Part shown: piece by piece, positions 7,537 through 16,662 of the stretch
How the letters are laid out: each line of letters starts with the position of its first letter
Numbering within the stretch: position 1 is the stretch's first letter
DNA from: Pseudomonas oleovorans subsp. oleovorans
GTDB taxonomy: Bacteria; Pseudomonadota; Gammaproteobacteria; Pseudomonadales; Pseudomonadaceae
Assembly (NCBI RefSeq): GCF_002197815.1
Contig: NZ_NIUB01000003.1
Location: forward strand, 124,001-188,000
Length of the DNA stretch: 64,000 bases
Direction of reading: 5' to 3'
Position numbers and translations under genes: made by a program
The notes under the pieces: model-generated
Told to the model about the DNA's origin: nothing
What the model saw: the letters and a program-made list of their open reading frames with translations, nothing else
The model's database searches: none

Positions 7537-8916
7537 ATGCCATGGAGTCCCCTATGGGATTTCGCTGGTTCGGTCGCCGCGTCGTTATCCACAGGTGACC
7601 GCTTGCCCACATCCGTCCGCCCTTCCGCCTGCCCCGGCCTGCTGCGCATCGTCCCCGCGCTCGATGGCGGCATCTGCCGCATCAAGCTGCCTGGCGGCGT
7701 GCTGCGCTGCGCCCAGGCGCGGGCGATTGCCGAGGCGGCCAGGCACTGTGCCAGCGGCGTGCTGGAGCTGACCAACCGCAGCAACCTGCAGGTTCGCGGC
7801 GTGCTGCCTGGCCAGGAAAGCGCGCTGATCGACGCCCTGCTGAGCGCCGGACTTGGCCCGCGCGTGGCAGACGCAGACGATGTGCGCAACCTGCTGCTCA
7901 GCCCCGCCGCCGGCCTTGACCCACAGGCGCGGATGGACGTGCGCCCGTTGGCCAATCAGTTGCTCGACCTGCTGCAGGACACCCCGGTGCTGCACGCACT
8001 GTCGCCCAAGTTCGCCCTGCAACTGGATGGCGGCGAAACCTTGGCCATGCGCGAACACCCGCACGATCTATGGCTGGTCGCCGAGAACGAGCAGCACCTG
8101 CTGCTGGGCCTGGCCGGCTGCCCTGTCGAGACGCCGCTGGCGCGCATCGAAGCGACACACGGCGTAGAGCTGGTGCGCCAACTCCTGCAGCTGTTCCTCG
8201 AACTGGCGACACCCGAGCAATCGCGCATGCGCCAGTTGCTGCAACAGATCCCAGCCGACGAACTGCTGCAACGTCTGCAAGCACGTCTGGATTTTCCCTT
8301 GCAACCGGTGCCGGTCAATTGGCAGCAGAGCGCTCCGCTCGACCACGTCCCGGCTGGTATTTATCCACAGGCGCAGAGCGGCCTGTGTATGGTCGCTGCT
8401 GGCGCCCAACTAGGCCGGCTGCACGCCGAGCAACTGTTGACGCTGGCCCAACTGAGCGAGCACCACGGCGATGGAAATTTACGCCTGACGCCCTGGCAGG
8501 GCGTGCTGCTGGGCAATGTGCCGGAAGCCGCCAGCGGTGAGCTGCTGGCGGCGCTAGGCGAGCTCGGCCTGCTGACGCATATCGACGAACCGCTGCTCGG
8601 CCTGGTCGCCTGCACCGGCGCGGCGGCCTGCGAGCGCGGCCTGGCCGATAGCAAACACCACGCCCTGCACCTGGCGGAGCTGCTGCGCGAAAGCGGCGCC
8701 CGCCCGCAGGTGCATCTCAGCGCCTGCCCGCGCAGTTGCGCCAGCGCCCGCGTGCTGCCCTATACCCTGCTGGCCAGCACGCCCGATCACTACCAGCTCT
8801 ACCAACGCACACCCGAGGCGCCCGGTTTCGGCCGTCTGCTGGTGCCAGCCATGACCATCGACGAAGCCGGCGCCTGGTTCGCCCGCCAACACCCCGCAGG
8901 AACCCCCGATGCTTGA
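7537..8916 (+). CDS. cobG: Precorrin-3B synthase
   Basis: 459 aa from the ATG at 7537. Family similarity begins at SVRPSACPGLLRIVPALDGGICRIKLPGG, so a TTG at 7603 (RLPTSVRPSACPG) with AGGTGA just upstream may be the real start. It has a sulfite/nitrite-reductase-like fold with siroheme/4Fe-4S type cysteines near the C-terminus (GLVACTGAAACERGLAD and HLSACPRSCASA). The enzyme oxidises precorrin-3A and forms the gamma-lactone before ring contraction, which marks the oxygen-dependent pathway. It is the first gene behind the MITE-containing riboswitch and overlaps cobH by 8 bp. A perfect DnaA box lies at 7585-7593. Confidence 0.9.
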   Translation: MPWSPLWDFAGSVAASLSTGDRLPTSVRPSACPGLLRIVPALDGGICRIKLPGGVLRCAQARAIAEAARHCASGVLELTNRSNLQVRGVLPGQESALIDALLSAGLGPRVADADDVRNLLLSPAAGLDPQARMDVRPLANQLLDLLQDTPVLHALSPKFALQLDGGETLAMREHPHDLWLVAENEQHLLLGLAGCPVETPLARIEATHGVELVRQLLQLFLELATPEQSRMRQLLQQIPADELLQRLQARLDFPLQPVPVNWQQSAPLDHVPAGIYPQAQSGLCMVAAGAQLGRLHAEQLLTLAQLSEHHGDGNLRLTPWQGVLLGNVPEAASGELLAALGELGLLTHIDEPLLGLVACTGAAACERGLADSKHHALHLAELLRESGARPQVHLSACPRSCASARVLPYTLLASTPDHYQLYQRTPEAPGFGRLLVPAMTIDEAGAWFARQHPAGTPDA

Positions 8917-9535
8917 TTACATCCGCGACGGCCAGGAAATCTACCGCCGTTCCTTCGCCACCATCCGCGCCGAGGCCAACCTCAACGGCATTCCCGCCGA
9001 CCTGGAAAAACTCGCCGTGCGGGTGATCCATGCCTGCGGCATGGTCGATGTGGTGGAGGACCTGCGCTTCTCCCCCGGTGCTGGCGCCGCTGGCCGCGCC
9101 GCCCTGCTAGCCGGCGCGCCGATCCTCTGCGATGCGCGCATGGTCGCCGAGGGCATCACCCGCCCGCGCCTGCCGGCGAACAACCAGGTGATCTGCACCC
9201 TGCACGACGCCGGCGTACCGGAGCTGGCCCGCGAAGTCGGCAACACCCGCTCGGCGGTGGCCCTGGAGCACTGGCGCGAGCATCTGGAAGGCAGCGTGGT
9301 GGTGATCGGCAATGCGCCCACCGCGCTGTTCTACCTGCTGGAAATGCTCGACGCCGGCGCGCCGAAACCGGCGCTGATCATCGGCATGCCGGTGGGCTTT
9401 ATCGGCGCGGCAGAATCGAAAGATGCGCTGGCCGCAGACAGCCGTGGCGTGCCCTACGTGATCGTCCGTGGTCGCCGCGGCGGCAGCGCCATGGCAGTGG
9501 CGGCAGTCAACGCCCTCGCCTCGGAGGTGGAGTGA
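8909..9535 (+). CDS. cobH: Precorrin-8X methylmutase
   Basis: 208 aa, [25 protein letters not shown], the usual CobH/CbiC start. The family histidine region [22 protein letters not shown] is present; the equivalent histidine is catalytic in characterised homologues. [14 protein letters not shown] and the glycine-rich C-terminus also fit. It moves the C11 methyl group to C12 to give hydrogenobyrinic acid. It overlaps both cobG and cobI (TGATG), so it is part of the cobGHIJ unit. Confidence 0.96.
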   Translation: MLDYIRDGQEIYRRSFATIRAEANLNGIPADLEKLAVRVIHACGMVDVVEDLRFSPGAGAAGRAALLAGAPILCDARMVAEGITRPRLPANNQVICTLHDAGVPELAREVGNTRSAVALEHWREHLEGSVVVIGNAPTALFYLLEMLDAGAPKPALIIGMPVGFIGAAESKDALAADSRGVPYVIVRGRRGGSAMAVAAVNALASEVE

Positions 9536-10275
9536 TGGCTGGCCGTCTGCTTGGCCTGGGCGTCGGCCCCGGCGACCCCGAGCTGCTTACCCTCAAGGCG
9601 CTGCGCCTGCTGAAATCGGCGCCCGTGGTGGCCTATTTCGTGGCCAAGGCCAAGCACAATGCCGGCCATGGCGGTAACGCCTTCAGCATCATTGAGGAAC
9701 ATCTGGACGCCGCCCAGCAGCGCCTGCCGCTGGTCTACCCGGTGACCACCGAGAAGCTCGCCCCGCCGCTGAGCTACGAGGATGTGATCGCCGACTTCTA
9801 CGACACCTGCGCGCAGCAGATCGCCCAATTACTGGACGCCGGCCAGGACGTGGCGGTGATCTGCGAAGGCGACCCGTTCTTCTACGGCTCCTACATGTAC
9901 CTGCACGACCGCCTGGCCGACCGCTACAAGGTGGAGGTGGTGCCCGGCGTCTGCTCCATGCTCGGCTGCGCCTCGGTGCTGGGCACGCCGCTGGTCTACC
10001 GCAACCAGAGCTTGAGCGTGCTCTCTGGCGTGCTGCCGGAAGACGAGCTGGAACAGCGCCTGCGCGACGCCGAAGCGGCGGTTGTGATGAAGCTCGGGCG
10101 CAACTTCGACAAGGTGCGCCGCGTGCTGCGCAAGCTCGGCCTGGACGACCGCGCCCATTACGTCGAGCGCGCGACCATGGCCAGCCAGAAGATAGTGCCG
10201 CTGGACGAGGTGGAGCCGATGGATTCGCCGTACTTTTCCATGATTCTGGTGCCTGGGCAGAAATGGCGGGGGTAA
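9535..10275 (+). CDS. cobI: Precorrin-2 C20-methyltransferase
   Basis: 246 aa from the ATG at 9535, overlapping the cobH stop; a GTG three bases earlier is less likely. It is a tetrapyrrole methylase fold ([61 protein letters not shown]). It transfers the methyl group of SAM to C20 of precorrin-2 to give precorrin-3A, the first committed step towards corrins. A REP doublet separates it from cobJ. Confidence 0.95.
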   Translation: MAGRLLGLGVGPGDPELLTLKALRLLKSAPVVAYFVAKAKHNAGHGGNAFSIIEEHLDAAQQRLPLVYPVTTEKLAPPLSYEDVIADFYDTCAQQIAQLLDAGQDVAVICEGDPFFYGSYMYLHDRLADRYKVEVVPGVCSMLGCASVLGTPLVYRNQSLSVLSGVLPEDELEQRLRDAEAAVVMKLGRNFDKVRRVLRKLGLDDRAHYVERATMASQKIVPLDEVEPMDSPYFSMILVPGQKWRG

Positions 10276-10279
10276 TGCC

Positions 10280-10332
10280 GTAGGGCGGGTGCAACCCGCC
10301 TGCAGCGAGCTGGCGGGTTGCACCCGCCCTAC
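10280..10332. repeat. REP doublet between cobI and cobJ
   Basis: GTAGGGCGGGTGCAACCCGCC and inverted GGCGGGTTGCACCCGCCCTAC form a hairpin immediately after the cobI stop. It could attenuate or stabilise the message between the two genes. Confidence 0.88.
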
Positions 10333-10398
10333 CCGTCTCAAGACCGTATACGGATGCACCCCGGGAAACCCATTCCCCGGATTGCAAGGATTTACCGC

Positions 10399-12048
10399 AT
10401 GAACATCGTCATCCTCGGCGCCAGCGCGCTGGCCACTGCACAACGCCTCAAGTCACTTTATCCACAGGCCGTGATCCATGGCCTGCGCGGCCGTGCCGAT
10501 GGCGCCGAACGTCACTACGACGACTTCGGCGAACACCTGCGCGCCCTGTATCGCGCCGGCCAGCCGCTGCTGGTGCTGTGCGCCGCCGGCATCGTCATCC
10601 GCAGCCTGGCCGCGCTGCTGGCGGAAAAAGGCGCCGAGCCGCCGGTACTGGCCCTGGCCGAAGACGGCAGCGCCGTGGTGCCGTTGCTCGGCGGCCTGGC
10701 CGGGGTCAACCGCCTGGCCCGCGAGATCGCCGCGCACCTGGGTGTGACGCCGGCCATCACCACCAGCGGCGAGCTGCGCTTCGGCACCTGTCTGCTGGAA
10801 CCACCGGCCGGCTACGCGCTGGCCGACCTACAACAAGGCAAGCGCTTCGTCAGCGACCTGCTCGGCGGCGAGACGGTCCGCATCGAAGGCCAGGCGCCCT
10901 GGCTGGAAGCCGCGCAGTTGCCTGTGGATAACGCTGCCGATCGTGTAATCCACATCACCGCGCAGGCACGCCCGGCGCAGCCGGACGAACTGCTGATCCA
11001 CCCGCGCAGCGCCGCCGCACTTATCGAACGCCCCGGCGCCGACCTACCGGCTCGCCTGCAGCAGGCGTATAGCGATGCCAACCTGGCGCCGCAAGCGCTG
11101 GCCGTTTTGCTCGCGGACAAAGACTGGATGGCCAATGCCGAGCTACACGCTGCTGCAGCCGAGTTGAACCTGCCACTGCGCTTTATTCACAGCACAGCCG
11201 AGCTGCCGCCCGAGCACCATGCCGGCGACGGCCTGCGCCTGCTGCTGGGCGAACAACCACTGGATATCGAACGCCTCGGCCAGCGCCGTGGCCGCCTCAG
11301 CGTGGTCGGCCTCGGCCCCGGCGCCGCCGAACATATGACGCCCGCCGTGCGCCGTGCCCTCGACGAGGCCGAAGACCTACTCGGCTACGACACCTACGTG
11401 AAGATGGCCGGCCCGCTGCGCGCCGATCAATGCGTGCATCCCAGCGACAACCGCGAAGAGTTGCAGCGCGCCGCTCACGCCTTCGAGCTGGCCGCCGCTG
11501 GCCGCCGGGTGGTGATGATCTCCTCGGGCGACCCCGGCGTGTTCGCCATGGCCGCGGCGGTGATGGAGGCGCTGGAAAGCCCGCAGAACGAGGCCTGGCA
11601 CGGCGTCGAACTGGAGGTGCTGCCGGGCGTCTCCGCCGCCCTGGCCACCGCCGCCAAGGCCGGCGCACCGCTGGGCCACGACTTCTGCCTGATCTCCCTG
11701 TCCGACAACCTCAAGCCCTGGGCGGTGATCGAGAAGCGCCTGGAGCATGCCGCCGCAGCCGATCTGGCCATGGCCTTCTACAACCCGATCTCCAAGTCGC
11801 GCCCCTGGCAGCTCGGCCGCGCGCTGGAGTTGCTGCGCCAGCACCGCACGCCAGAAACGCTGGTGGTGCTCGGCCGCGATATCGGCCGCCCGGCCGAAGC
11901 CCTGCGCACCCTCACCCTCGGCGAGCTGACGCCGGAGCTGGTCGATATGCGCACCCTGGTGATCATCGGCTCCAGTCAGACCCGCCGCTTCCCGCGCGCC
12001 GATGGCGGCGAGTGGGTCTATACGCCGCGCTGGTATCCCGATCTGTAG
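10399..12048 (+). CDS. cobJ: CbiG-CobJ fusion: cobalamin biosynthesis protein / precorrin-3B C17-methyltransferase
   Basis: 549 aa from the ATG at 10399, preceded by AAGGATTTACCGC. Residues 1 to about 300 are CbiG-like (MNIVILGASALATAQRL, LLVLCAAGIVIRSLAALL, LGGLAGVNRLAREIA, GVTPAITTSGELRFG). Residues from about 300 are CobJ (LSVVGLGPGAAEHMTPAVRRAL, GRRVVMISSGDPGVFAMAAAVMEAL). CobJ methylates C17 and contracts the ring; CbiG opens the lactone in the anaerobic pathway, so its retention beside CobG is notable, although such fusions are common in pseudomonads as far as I know. The TAG stop is the first TAG of a REP element. Confidence 0.94.
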   Translation: MNIVILGASALATAQRLKSLYPQAVIHGLRGRADGAERHYDDFGEHLRALYRAGQPLLVLCAAGIVIRSLAALLAEKGAEPPVLALAEDGSAVVPLLGGLAGVNRLAREIAAHLGVTPAITTSGELRFGTCLLEPPAGYALADLQQGKRFVSDLLGGETVRIEGQAPWLEAAQLPVDNAADRVIHITAQARPAQPDELLIHPRSAAALIERPGADLPARLQQAYSDANLAPQALAVLLADKDWMANAELHAAAAELNLPLRFIHSTAELPPEHHAGDGLRLLLGEQPLDIERLGQRRGRLSVVGLGPGAAEHMTPAVRRALDEAEDLLGYDTYVKMAGPLRADQCVHPSDNREELQRAAHAFELAAAGRRVVMISSGDPGVFAMAAAVMEALESPQNEAWHGVELEVLPGVSAALATAAKAGAPLGHDFCLISLSDNLKPWAVIEKRLEHAAAADLAMAFYNPISKSRPWQLGRALELLRQHRTPETLVVLGRDIGRPAEALRTLTLGELTPELVDMRTLVIIGSSQTRRFPRADGGEWVYTPRWYPDL

Positions 12049-12385
12049 GAGCCCGCTTGCGGGCGATCCAGCACCGTCGGACACCTTGATCGCCGGCAAG
12101 CCGGCTCCTACGAACGGCGCGTCTGCGCACACCTTACAGACCCACGCACCAAGTGCCGGTATCCCAACCCGTAGGAGCCCGCTTGCGGGCGATACAGCAC
12201 CGTCGGACACCTTGATCGCCGGCAAGCCGGCTCCTACGAAAAGCGCGTCTGCGCACACCTCACAGACCCACGCACCAAGTGCCGATATCCCGACCCGTAG
12301 GAGCCCGCTTGCGGGCGATACAGCACCGTCGGACACCTTGATCGCCGGCAAGCCGGCTCCTACGAAAAGCGCGTCTGCACAAACC
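12045..12385. repeat. Three tandem copies of a 126-bp REP-containing unit
   Basis: GTAGGAGCCCGCTTGCGGGCGAT begins at 12045, 12171 and 12297. Each copy runs through CGCCGGCAAGCCGGCTCCTACGA, GCGCGTCTGCGCACACC and a tail GTGCCGGTATCCC that resembles the last cobJ codons. The 126-bp period is a multiple of three, so long repeat-encoded ORFs appear on both strands but are not genes. The remaining bases up to 12502 show only the upstream part of the AraC-like remnant. Confidence 0.93.
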
Positions 12386-12502
12386 TTCTAGCCCTGCGCG
12401 TCGGACGCGCTAAGCTCGGGCGTTCACAGCAACGACAGGCAACAGTCGACGAACGCGCAATCATGGGTCGACCTCAAGCAGGATGCCGATACCGGCATCG
12501 AG

Positions 12503-13345
12503 GTGATCCGCGCGCATTTCGAGGGGCACGCCTACGATCCACACTGGCATGACAGCTACCTGATCGGCTTTACCGAGCAGGGTGTGCAGCAGTTTCATTG
12601 CCGCCGCGCGCTGTTCAGTAGCGTGCCCGGCCAGACCTTCTTCCTCGAACCCGGCGATATCCATGACGGCCACGCGCCGACGCCGGGTGGCTTCACCTAT
12701 TCCACGCTCTACCTCGAACCAGCCTGGCTGGAAAAGGCATTGCCGGGACTGTTCGAGCAGGCACCCGCCGACTGCCTGCCCGGCGTGCGGCGCACCCAGC
12801 CGGACGATCCTGGCTTGCTGCCGTGTATTGCCAACGCCCTGCAGGCGCTGCGCGACGGCGAGCCACGCATGGTGCGCGACGCCACGCTGGATGCGCTGCT
12901 GGAACGTATCTCGCGCAGTCTGCACTGGCGCCAGCGCCTGTCGGGCAACCCACAGATCGCCAGTGTGGCCCTGCGTGCTCGCGATTATCTGCATGCGCAC
13001 TTTCACCAGAACATCGGCCTCGACGAACTGGCGCGAGTCTGCGGCGTCGACCGGCGCCAGGGCTTCGCCCAGGGCGCTGGCCTGCAACTGATCAACCCCA
13101 AGACCTGGCTGATGAGCATCTCGGTCACGGCGATCTTCCTCGACGGCCAGGCCTCGTTCGGCGCGGTGGCGAGCTACGCGACGCTGTTCCTGCTGGTATC
13201 CACGCCCTGCCTGCTGGTCTGGGGTGTGCTGGGCGTCGGCGGCGCGCGCCTGTTGCGACAACCGGCCCGGCTGCTGTTGTTCAACCGCAGCATGGCCCTG
13301 TTGCTACTGGCTTCAGTGTGGCTGCCGCCGCTGGCAAGCCTGTAG
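12503..13345 (+). pseudogene. AraC-type regulator fused to the C-terminal part of a LysE exporter
   Basis: 280 aa from a GTG at 12503. Residues 1 to about 180 are an AraC-family sensor (HWHDSYLIGFTEQGVQQFHCRR, FFLEPGDIHDGHAP) and the start of its helix-turn-helix (HQNIGLDELARVCGVDR). The frame then passes directly into LysE/RhtB sequence (QGAGLQLINPKTWLMSISVTAIFLDG) with two to three membrane segments. Most of the DNA-binding domain and the first half of the exporter are missing, as expected from a deletion between adjacent araC and lysE genes. In-frame residues WVDLKQDADTGIEV precede the GTG without an ATG. The stop is the TAG of a REP. It is unlikely to regulate or transport. Confidence 0.8.
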
Positions 13346-13430
13346 GAGCGCCGCCCCGGCGCGAAGCGATTGCGGCGATGCCGCGATACCGAGCTTATCC
13401 GCAGCATTCGCCGCGGGGCGCGGCTCCTAC
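13342..13430. repeat. REP doublet
   Basis: GTAGGAGCGCCGCCCCGGCGCGAAGCGATTGC faces CGCCGCGGGGCGCGGCTCCTAC. It lies between the AraC-LysE chimera (supplying its TAG) and the convergent GlxA-type regulator, and may act as a terminator between them. Confidence 0.8.
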
Positions 13431-14407
13431 AACACACCGCCCTGACGGCGGAAGGCGCCAGGCGCAACACCGAAACGCTGGCGGAACAGCTTGCCCAGGT
13501 GGCTGGCATCGCCGGCGCCGATCTCGTCGGCGAGTTGCGCCAGGCTGTGGCTGGAGTTGAGCAGGCGCCAGCGCACATGCTGCAGGCGCAGCTCGTTCCA
13601 GTATTCGCGCGCACTCATGCCCTGGCTGGCGTGGAACAGGCGATCCAGCTGACGCCGGCTGATGCCAACGCTGGCCGCCAACTGCTCGATGCCATCGGCA
13701 CTGGCCAGACCGTGGCGCATCAGGGCGATGGCGCGGTCGACATGGCGCTCGCCGCTCGGTGTGGTGTGCAGTGAACGCAGCGCGTGCTGGCCGCTGCGCG
13801 TCTCGTCCACCAGCATGTCGGCCAGGCCCTTGAGCGCCCGCGCCCGGCCGCTGCCCTGGGCCAACAGCTCCACCGCCAGGTCGATGGCCGCCGTACCGCC
13901 AGCGCAGGAGATCCGCGCGCCATCGAAGCAGTACAGGCGCTCGCGGGCTAGGCGCAAGTTCGGGAAGCTGGCACGGAATTCCGCCTCATGGCGCCAGTGC
14001 ACTGCCACCCGATGACCGTCGAGCAGGCCGCAGGCGGCGAGCAGGAAGCTGGCATTGTCGATCGCCACCAGCTTCACTCCGGCGCGTGCGGCGCGACGCA
14101 GCAACGGCTGGTAGGCCGGCGCCAGCGCAGCGGTGGCCTGTGCGTTGCGCCCACCGAACAACACCAGATAGTCGTAGTCGGCCAGCTTCAGCTCGTCCGG
14201 CGTCGCCTCGATACGCAGCGCCGCACCGCTGCTGGACAGCACATGCCCTGGCTGCAGGCCGAGAATCGTCCAGGTGCAGTAACGCTGGCGACTGTAGTCC
14301 TCGTCGTCGGCGCTAAAACGCAACTTGTCGAGAAAACCACCAAACGGCAGCAGGGCGAACTCCGGCAAGGGCAACAGGAGAAAACGCAGATCGGGGCTTT
14401 CGGCCAT
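13427..14407 (-). CDS. GlxA-family AraC-type transcriptional regulator
   Basis: 326 aa from the ATG at 14407 (MAESPDLRFLLLPLPEFALLPFGGFLDKLR). The N-terminal DJ-1/PfpI-like domain covers about residues 1-190 (YDYLVLFGGRNAQ, KLVAIDNASFLLAACGLLDG, ISCAGGTAAIDLAVELL); the C-terminal AraC double helix-turn-helix ends with SREYWNELRLQHVRWRLL-like and ASHLGKLFRQRFGVAPGAFRR sequence. This class often senses small nitrogen compounds such as arginine, carnitine or glycine betaine. It is divergent from a LysE exporter gene with a 94-bp shared promoter region, so it probably controls that exporter. Confidence 0.88.
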   Translation of the reverse strand: MAESPDLRFLLLPLPEFALLPFGGFLDKLRFSADDEDYSRQRYCTWTILGLQPGHVLSSSGAALRIEATPDELKLADYDYLVLFGGRNAQATAALAPAYQPLLRRAARAGVKLVAIDNASFLLAACGLLDGHRVAVHWRHEAEFRASFPNLRLARERLYCFDGARISCAGGTAAIDLAVELLAQGSGRARALKGLADMLVDETRSGQHALRSLHTTPSGERHVDRAIALMRHGLASADGIEQLAASVGISRRQLDRLFHASQGMSAREYWNELRLQHVRWRLLNSSHSLAQLADEIGAGDASHLGKLFRQRFGVAPGAFRRQGGVL

Positions 14408-14501
14408 GTTATGTCCAGAATCAACTGCTAGATAGCCAGAATCTACCTTATTCAAGTACCTGCCGCTGACTAGACTGGCCGCGCCCAAACAGGAGACCCG
14501 C

Positions 14502-15113
14502 ATGGCTCTAGAACTCTGGCTCGTCTACTTCGTCGCCACCCTTGGCCTGGCTCTGACGCCCGGCCCCAACAGCCTTCTGGCGCTGACCCACGGCGGGCTG
14601 TACGGCTCGCGCATGGCACTGGCCACCATCCTTGGCGGTGTGGTTGGCTTCAGTACCTTGATCGCACTGGCCATGTTCGGCCTCAGTGCGCTGCTCAAGA
14701 CCGCGCCCAACGCGCTGCTGGCGCTGAAGTGGATCGGCGGCGCCTACCTGATCTGGCTGGGCGTGCAGCTGTGGCGCTCGCCACCGATGACCCTGACCCT
14801 GGCCGACAGCGGTGTGCGCCCCAGCGCCAGCCGGCTGTTTCGCCAAGGCCTGCTGTCGGCGCTGTCGAATCCCAAGGTGATCCTGTTCTACGGCGCCTTT
14901 CTACCGCAGTTCGTCGACCCGCAGCGTGGCCTGGCCGTGCAGTTCGTGGTGATGGCAGCGACCTTCGCCGTGGTCGAGTTCCTCGTCGAGCTGCTGCTGG
15001 CGTTGCTGGCCTTCCGCGTACGGCCCTGGCTGCAACGCGGCGGCCGCACCTTCAACCGCAGTTGCGGCGTGCTCTTCGTGCTGATCGGTGTAGCGCTACC
15101 GCTGGCGCGCTGA
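14502..15113 (+). CDS. LysE/RhtB-family amino-acid exporter
   Basis: 203 aa with an excellent ribosome site AGGAGACCCGC before the ATG at 14502. It starts MALELWLVYFVATLGLALTPGPNSLLALTHGGLYG with the family TPGPN motif and has about six hydrophobic helices; LSNPKVILFYGAFLPQFVDP is the conserved mid-protein motif. It would export amino acids or related metabolites across the inner membrane. Divergent from the GlxA-type regulator gene at 13427-14407, which is its likely controller. Confidence 0.93.
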   Translation: MALELWLVYFVATLGLALTPGPNSLLALTHGGLYGSRMALATILGGVVGFSTLIALAMFGLSALLKTAPNALLALKWIGGAYLIWLGVQLWRSPPMTLTLADSGVRPSASRLFRQGLLSALSNPKVILFYGAFLPQFVDPQRGLAVQFVVMAATFAVVEFLVELLLALLAFRVRPWLQRGGRTFNRSCGVLFVLIGVALPLAR

Positions 15114-15125
15114 GCACGCCCGACA

Positions 15126-15695
15126 TCAGGCCTTGAGCGCCTCGCCAATCGCGTAGTAGTGCCCGCCCGCGACGTGATGCAGGCTGCGCAGGCTCGGGTC
15201 GGCCGTTTCGAAATGCCAGCGGCCGTCGCGGAACACGCGCTCGTCCGCCCAGGCCGCGATCACCTCGCCGATGAACAGGTCGTAGGCCTGCTGGTTATGC
15301 GGCTCATCGATCAGCCGGCAGACCAGCCAGGCGGAGCAGCCGGCCACCAATGGCACATCGTGGCCTGCCATCTCGAACAACTCGACCCCGGCATGGGCCA
15401 GCTTCGCCGGATCATCGGCCAGGCTGGCGCTGCCCACCGCCTGGGTCAGTTGCAGCTGAGCCACGGTCGGCACCTGGATGGCGAACAGGCCGCTGCCTTC
15501 GATCAGCGCGCGGGTGCGGGTGGCCTTGTCCAGCACCACGGTCAGCTTCGGCGGATCGAAATCCAGGGCGCAGCACCAGGCTGCCGCCATGACGTTATCC
15601 ACAGCCTGATGACGCGCCGACACCAGCACGGTCGGCCCGTGGTTGAGTAGACGGTAGGCCTTGGCCAGGTCGACGGAATGAATGGACGCGCTCAT
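15126..15695 (-). CDS. Flavin reductase-like domain protein
   Basis: 189 aa from the ATG at 15695 (MSASIHSVDLAKAYRLLNHGPTVLVSARHQAVDNVMAAAW), with CAGGAGTCTGC as ribosome site. It fits the split-barrel FMN-binding flavin reductase family (PF01613): PTVLVSARHQAVDNVM and LVCRLIDEPHNQQAYDLFIGEVIAAWADERVF are typical. It likely reduces or uses FMN with NAD(P)H; the partner is unknown. It is convergent with lysE and lies 83 bp downstream of the SDR gene on the same strand, so the two may share a transcript. Confidence 0.85.
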   Translation of the reverse strand: MSASIHSVDLAKAYRLLNHGPTVLVSARHQAVDNVMAAAWCCALDFDPPKLTVVLDKATRTRALIEGSGLFAIQVPTVAQLQLTQAVGSASLADDPAKLAHAGVELFEMAGHDVPLVAGCSAWLVCRLIDEPHNQQAYDLFIGEVIAAWADERVFRDGRWHFETADPSLRSLHHVAGGHYYAIGEALKA

Positions 15696-15778
15696 GCAGA
15701 CTCCTGAAAGCGAAAAAGGCGCCTGCATGCTGGCTCGGGTGAACCAGCATCGCAAGCGCCTGCAACAGCGGTTATGGA

Positions 15779-16522
15779 TCAGAACTCCTGCGTGGTCGGA
15801 CGCAGAACGATCTCGTTGATGTCGACGTCAGCCGGCTGCTCGATGGCGTAGGCAATGGCGCGTGCCACCGATTCCGCCGGAATCGCCTGCTTGTAGAAGT
15901 CGACGACGAAGTCGCGGCTCTGCTGGTGCGAGCTGCCGAACTTCAGCTCCGAATCCACCGCGCCCGGCTCGATGGTGGTGGTGCGGATGCTGCCGCCCAC
16001 TTCATGGCGCAGGCCTTCGGAGATGGCGCGCACGGCGAACTTGGTGCCGCTGTAGACGGTACCACCGGGGCTGAACACCTTGATCCCGGCCACCGAGGCG
16101 ATGTTGATGAAGTGCCCGGCATTCTGCTGCTGGAACACCGGCAGCGCCGCGGCGATGCCGTACAGCACGCCCTTGATGTTGATGTCGATCATGCGCTCCC
16201 ACTCCTCGACGCGCACATCGCTCATCGGTGCAATGGACATAAGGCCGGCGTTGTTGATCAGCACATCGACGCGGCCGAAGGTGTCCAGTGCGCCCTGGAT
16301 CAGTGCCTTGACCTCGTCGGCGCGGGTCACGTCGGTCTGGTAGGCCACGGCCTCGCCACCAGCGGCAACCAGTTCGCTGACCAGTTGCTCGAGACGCTCT
16401 TTGCGCCGTGCGCCCAGCACCACCTTGGCGCCCAACTTGCTCAGATGACGGGCGGTGGCTTCGCCCAGGCCGCTGCTGGCGCCGGTGATGACCACGACCT
16501 TGCCGGAAATATTGTTGCTCAT
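15779..16522 (-). CDS. Short-chain dehydrogenase/reductase
   Basis: 247 aa from the ATG at 16522 (MSNNISGKVVVITGASSGLGEATARHL). It has the classical SDR motifs: TGASSGLG for NAD(P), NNAG in VDVLINNAGLM, and the catalytic serine (VAGIKVF region) with YSGTKFAVRA providing Tyr-x-x-x-Lys. It is an oxidoreductase on an unknown alcohol or ketone. It is divergent from a LysR regulator gene with an intervening perfect palindrome, the usual layout of a LysR-controlled target. Confidence 0.93.
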   Translation of the reverse strand: MSNNISGKVVVITGASSGLGEATARHLSKLGAKVVLGARRKERLEQLVSELVAAGGEAVAYQTDVTRADEVKALIQGALDTFGRVDVLINNAGLMSIAPMSDVRVEEWERMIDINIKGVLYGIAAALPVFQQQNAGHFINIASVAGIKVFSPGGTVYSGTKFAVRAISEGLRHEVGGSIRTTTIEPGAVDSELKFGSSHQQSRDFVVDFYKQAIPAESVARAIAYAIEQPADVDINEIVLRPTTQEF

Positions 16523-16627
16523 GGGTAAGCCCTCTCTCGATTGATTGGAGTGTCCACGCCATACGCCGGACATGAGCTCACGTTATAGGCGATTCCCGTT
16601 TCAATGAATGGAAGAGTTTGGATTAAA

Positions 16628-16648
16628 ATATTCCATATTCTGGAATAT
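16628..16648. promoter_or_regulatory. Probable LysR operator between the SDR and lysR genes
   Basis: ATATTCCA-N5-TGGAATAT is a perfect 8-bp inverted repeat containing the T-N11-A layout of LysR sites, 15 bp before the lysR start and about 105 bp from the SDR start. Confidence 0.7.
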
Positions 16649-16662
16649 GAAGGCGCCCCGAC

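Noticed and set aside
12045..12385. Possible CRISPR array
   Set aside because: The three units are near identical along their full 126 bp; there are no unique spacers.
12002..12391. 129-aa protein with 42-aa repeats (GKPAPT...), and its minus-strand counterpart
   Set aside because: It is translation of the 126-bp REP tandem array; the period is a multiple of three, so frames stay open by default.
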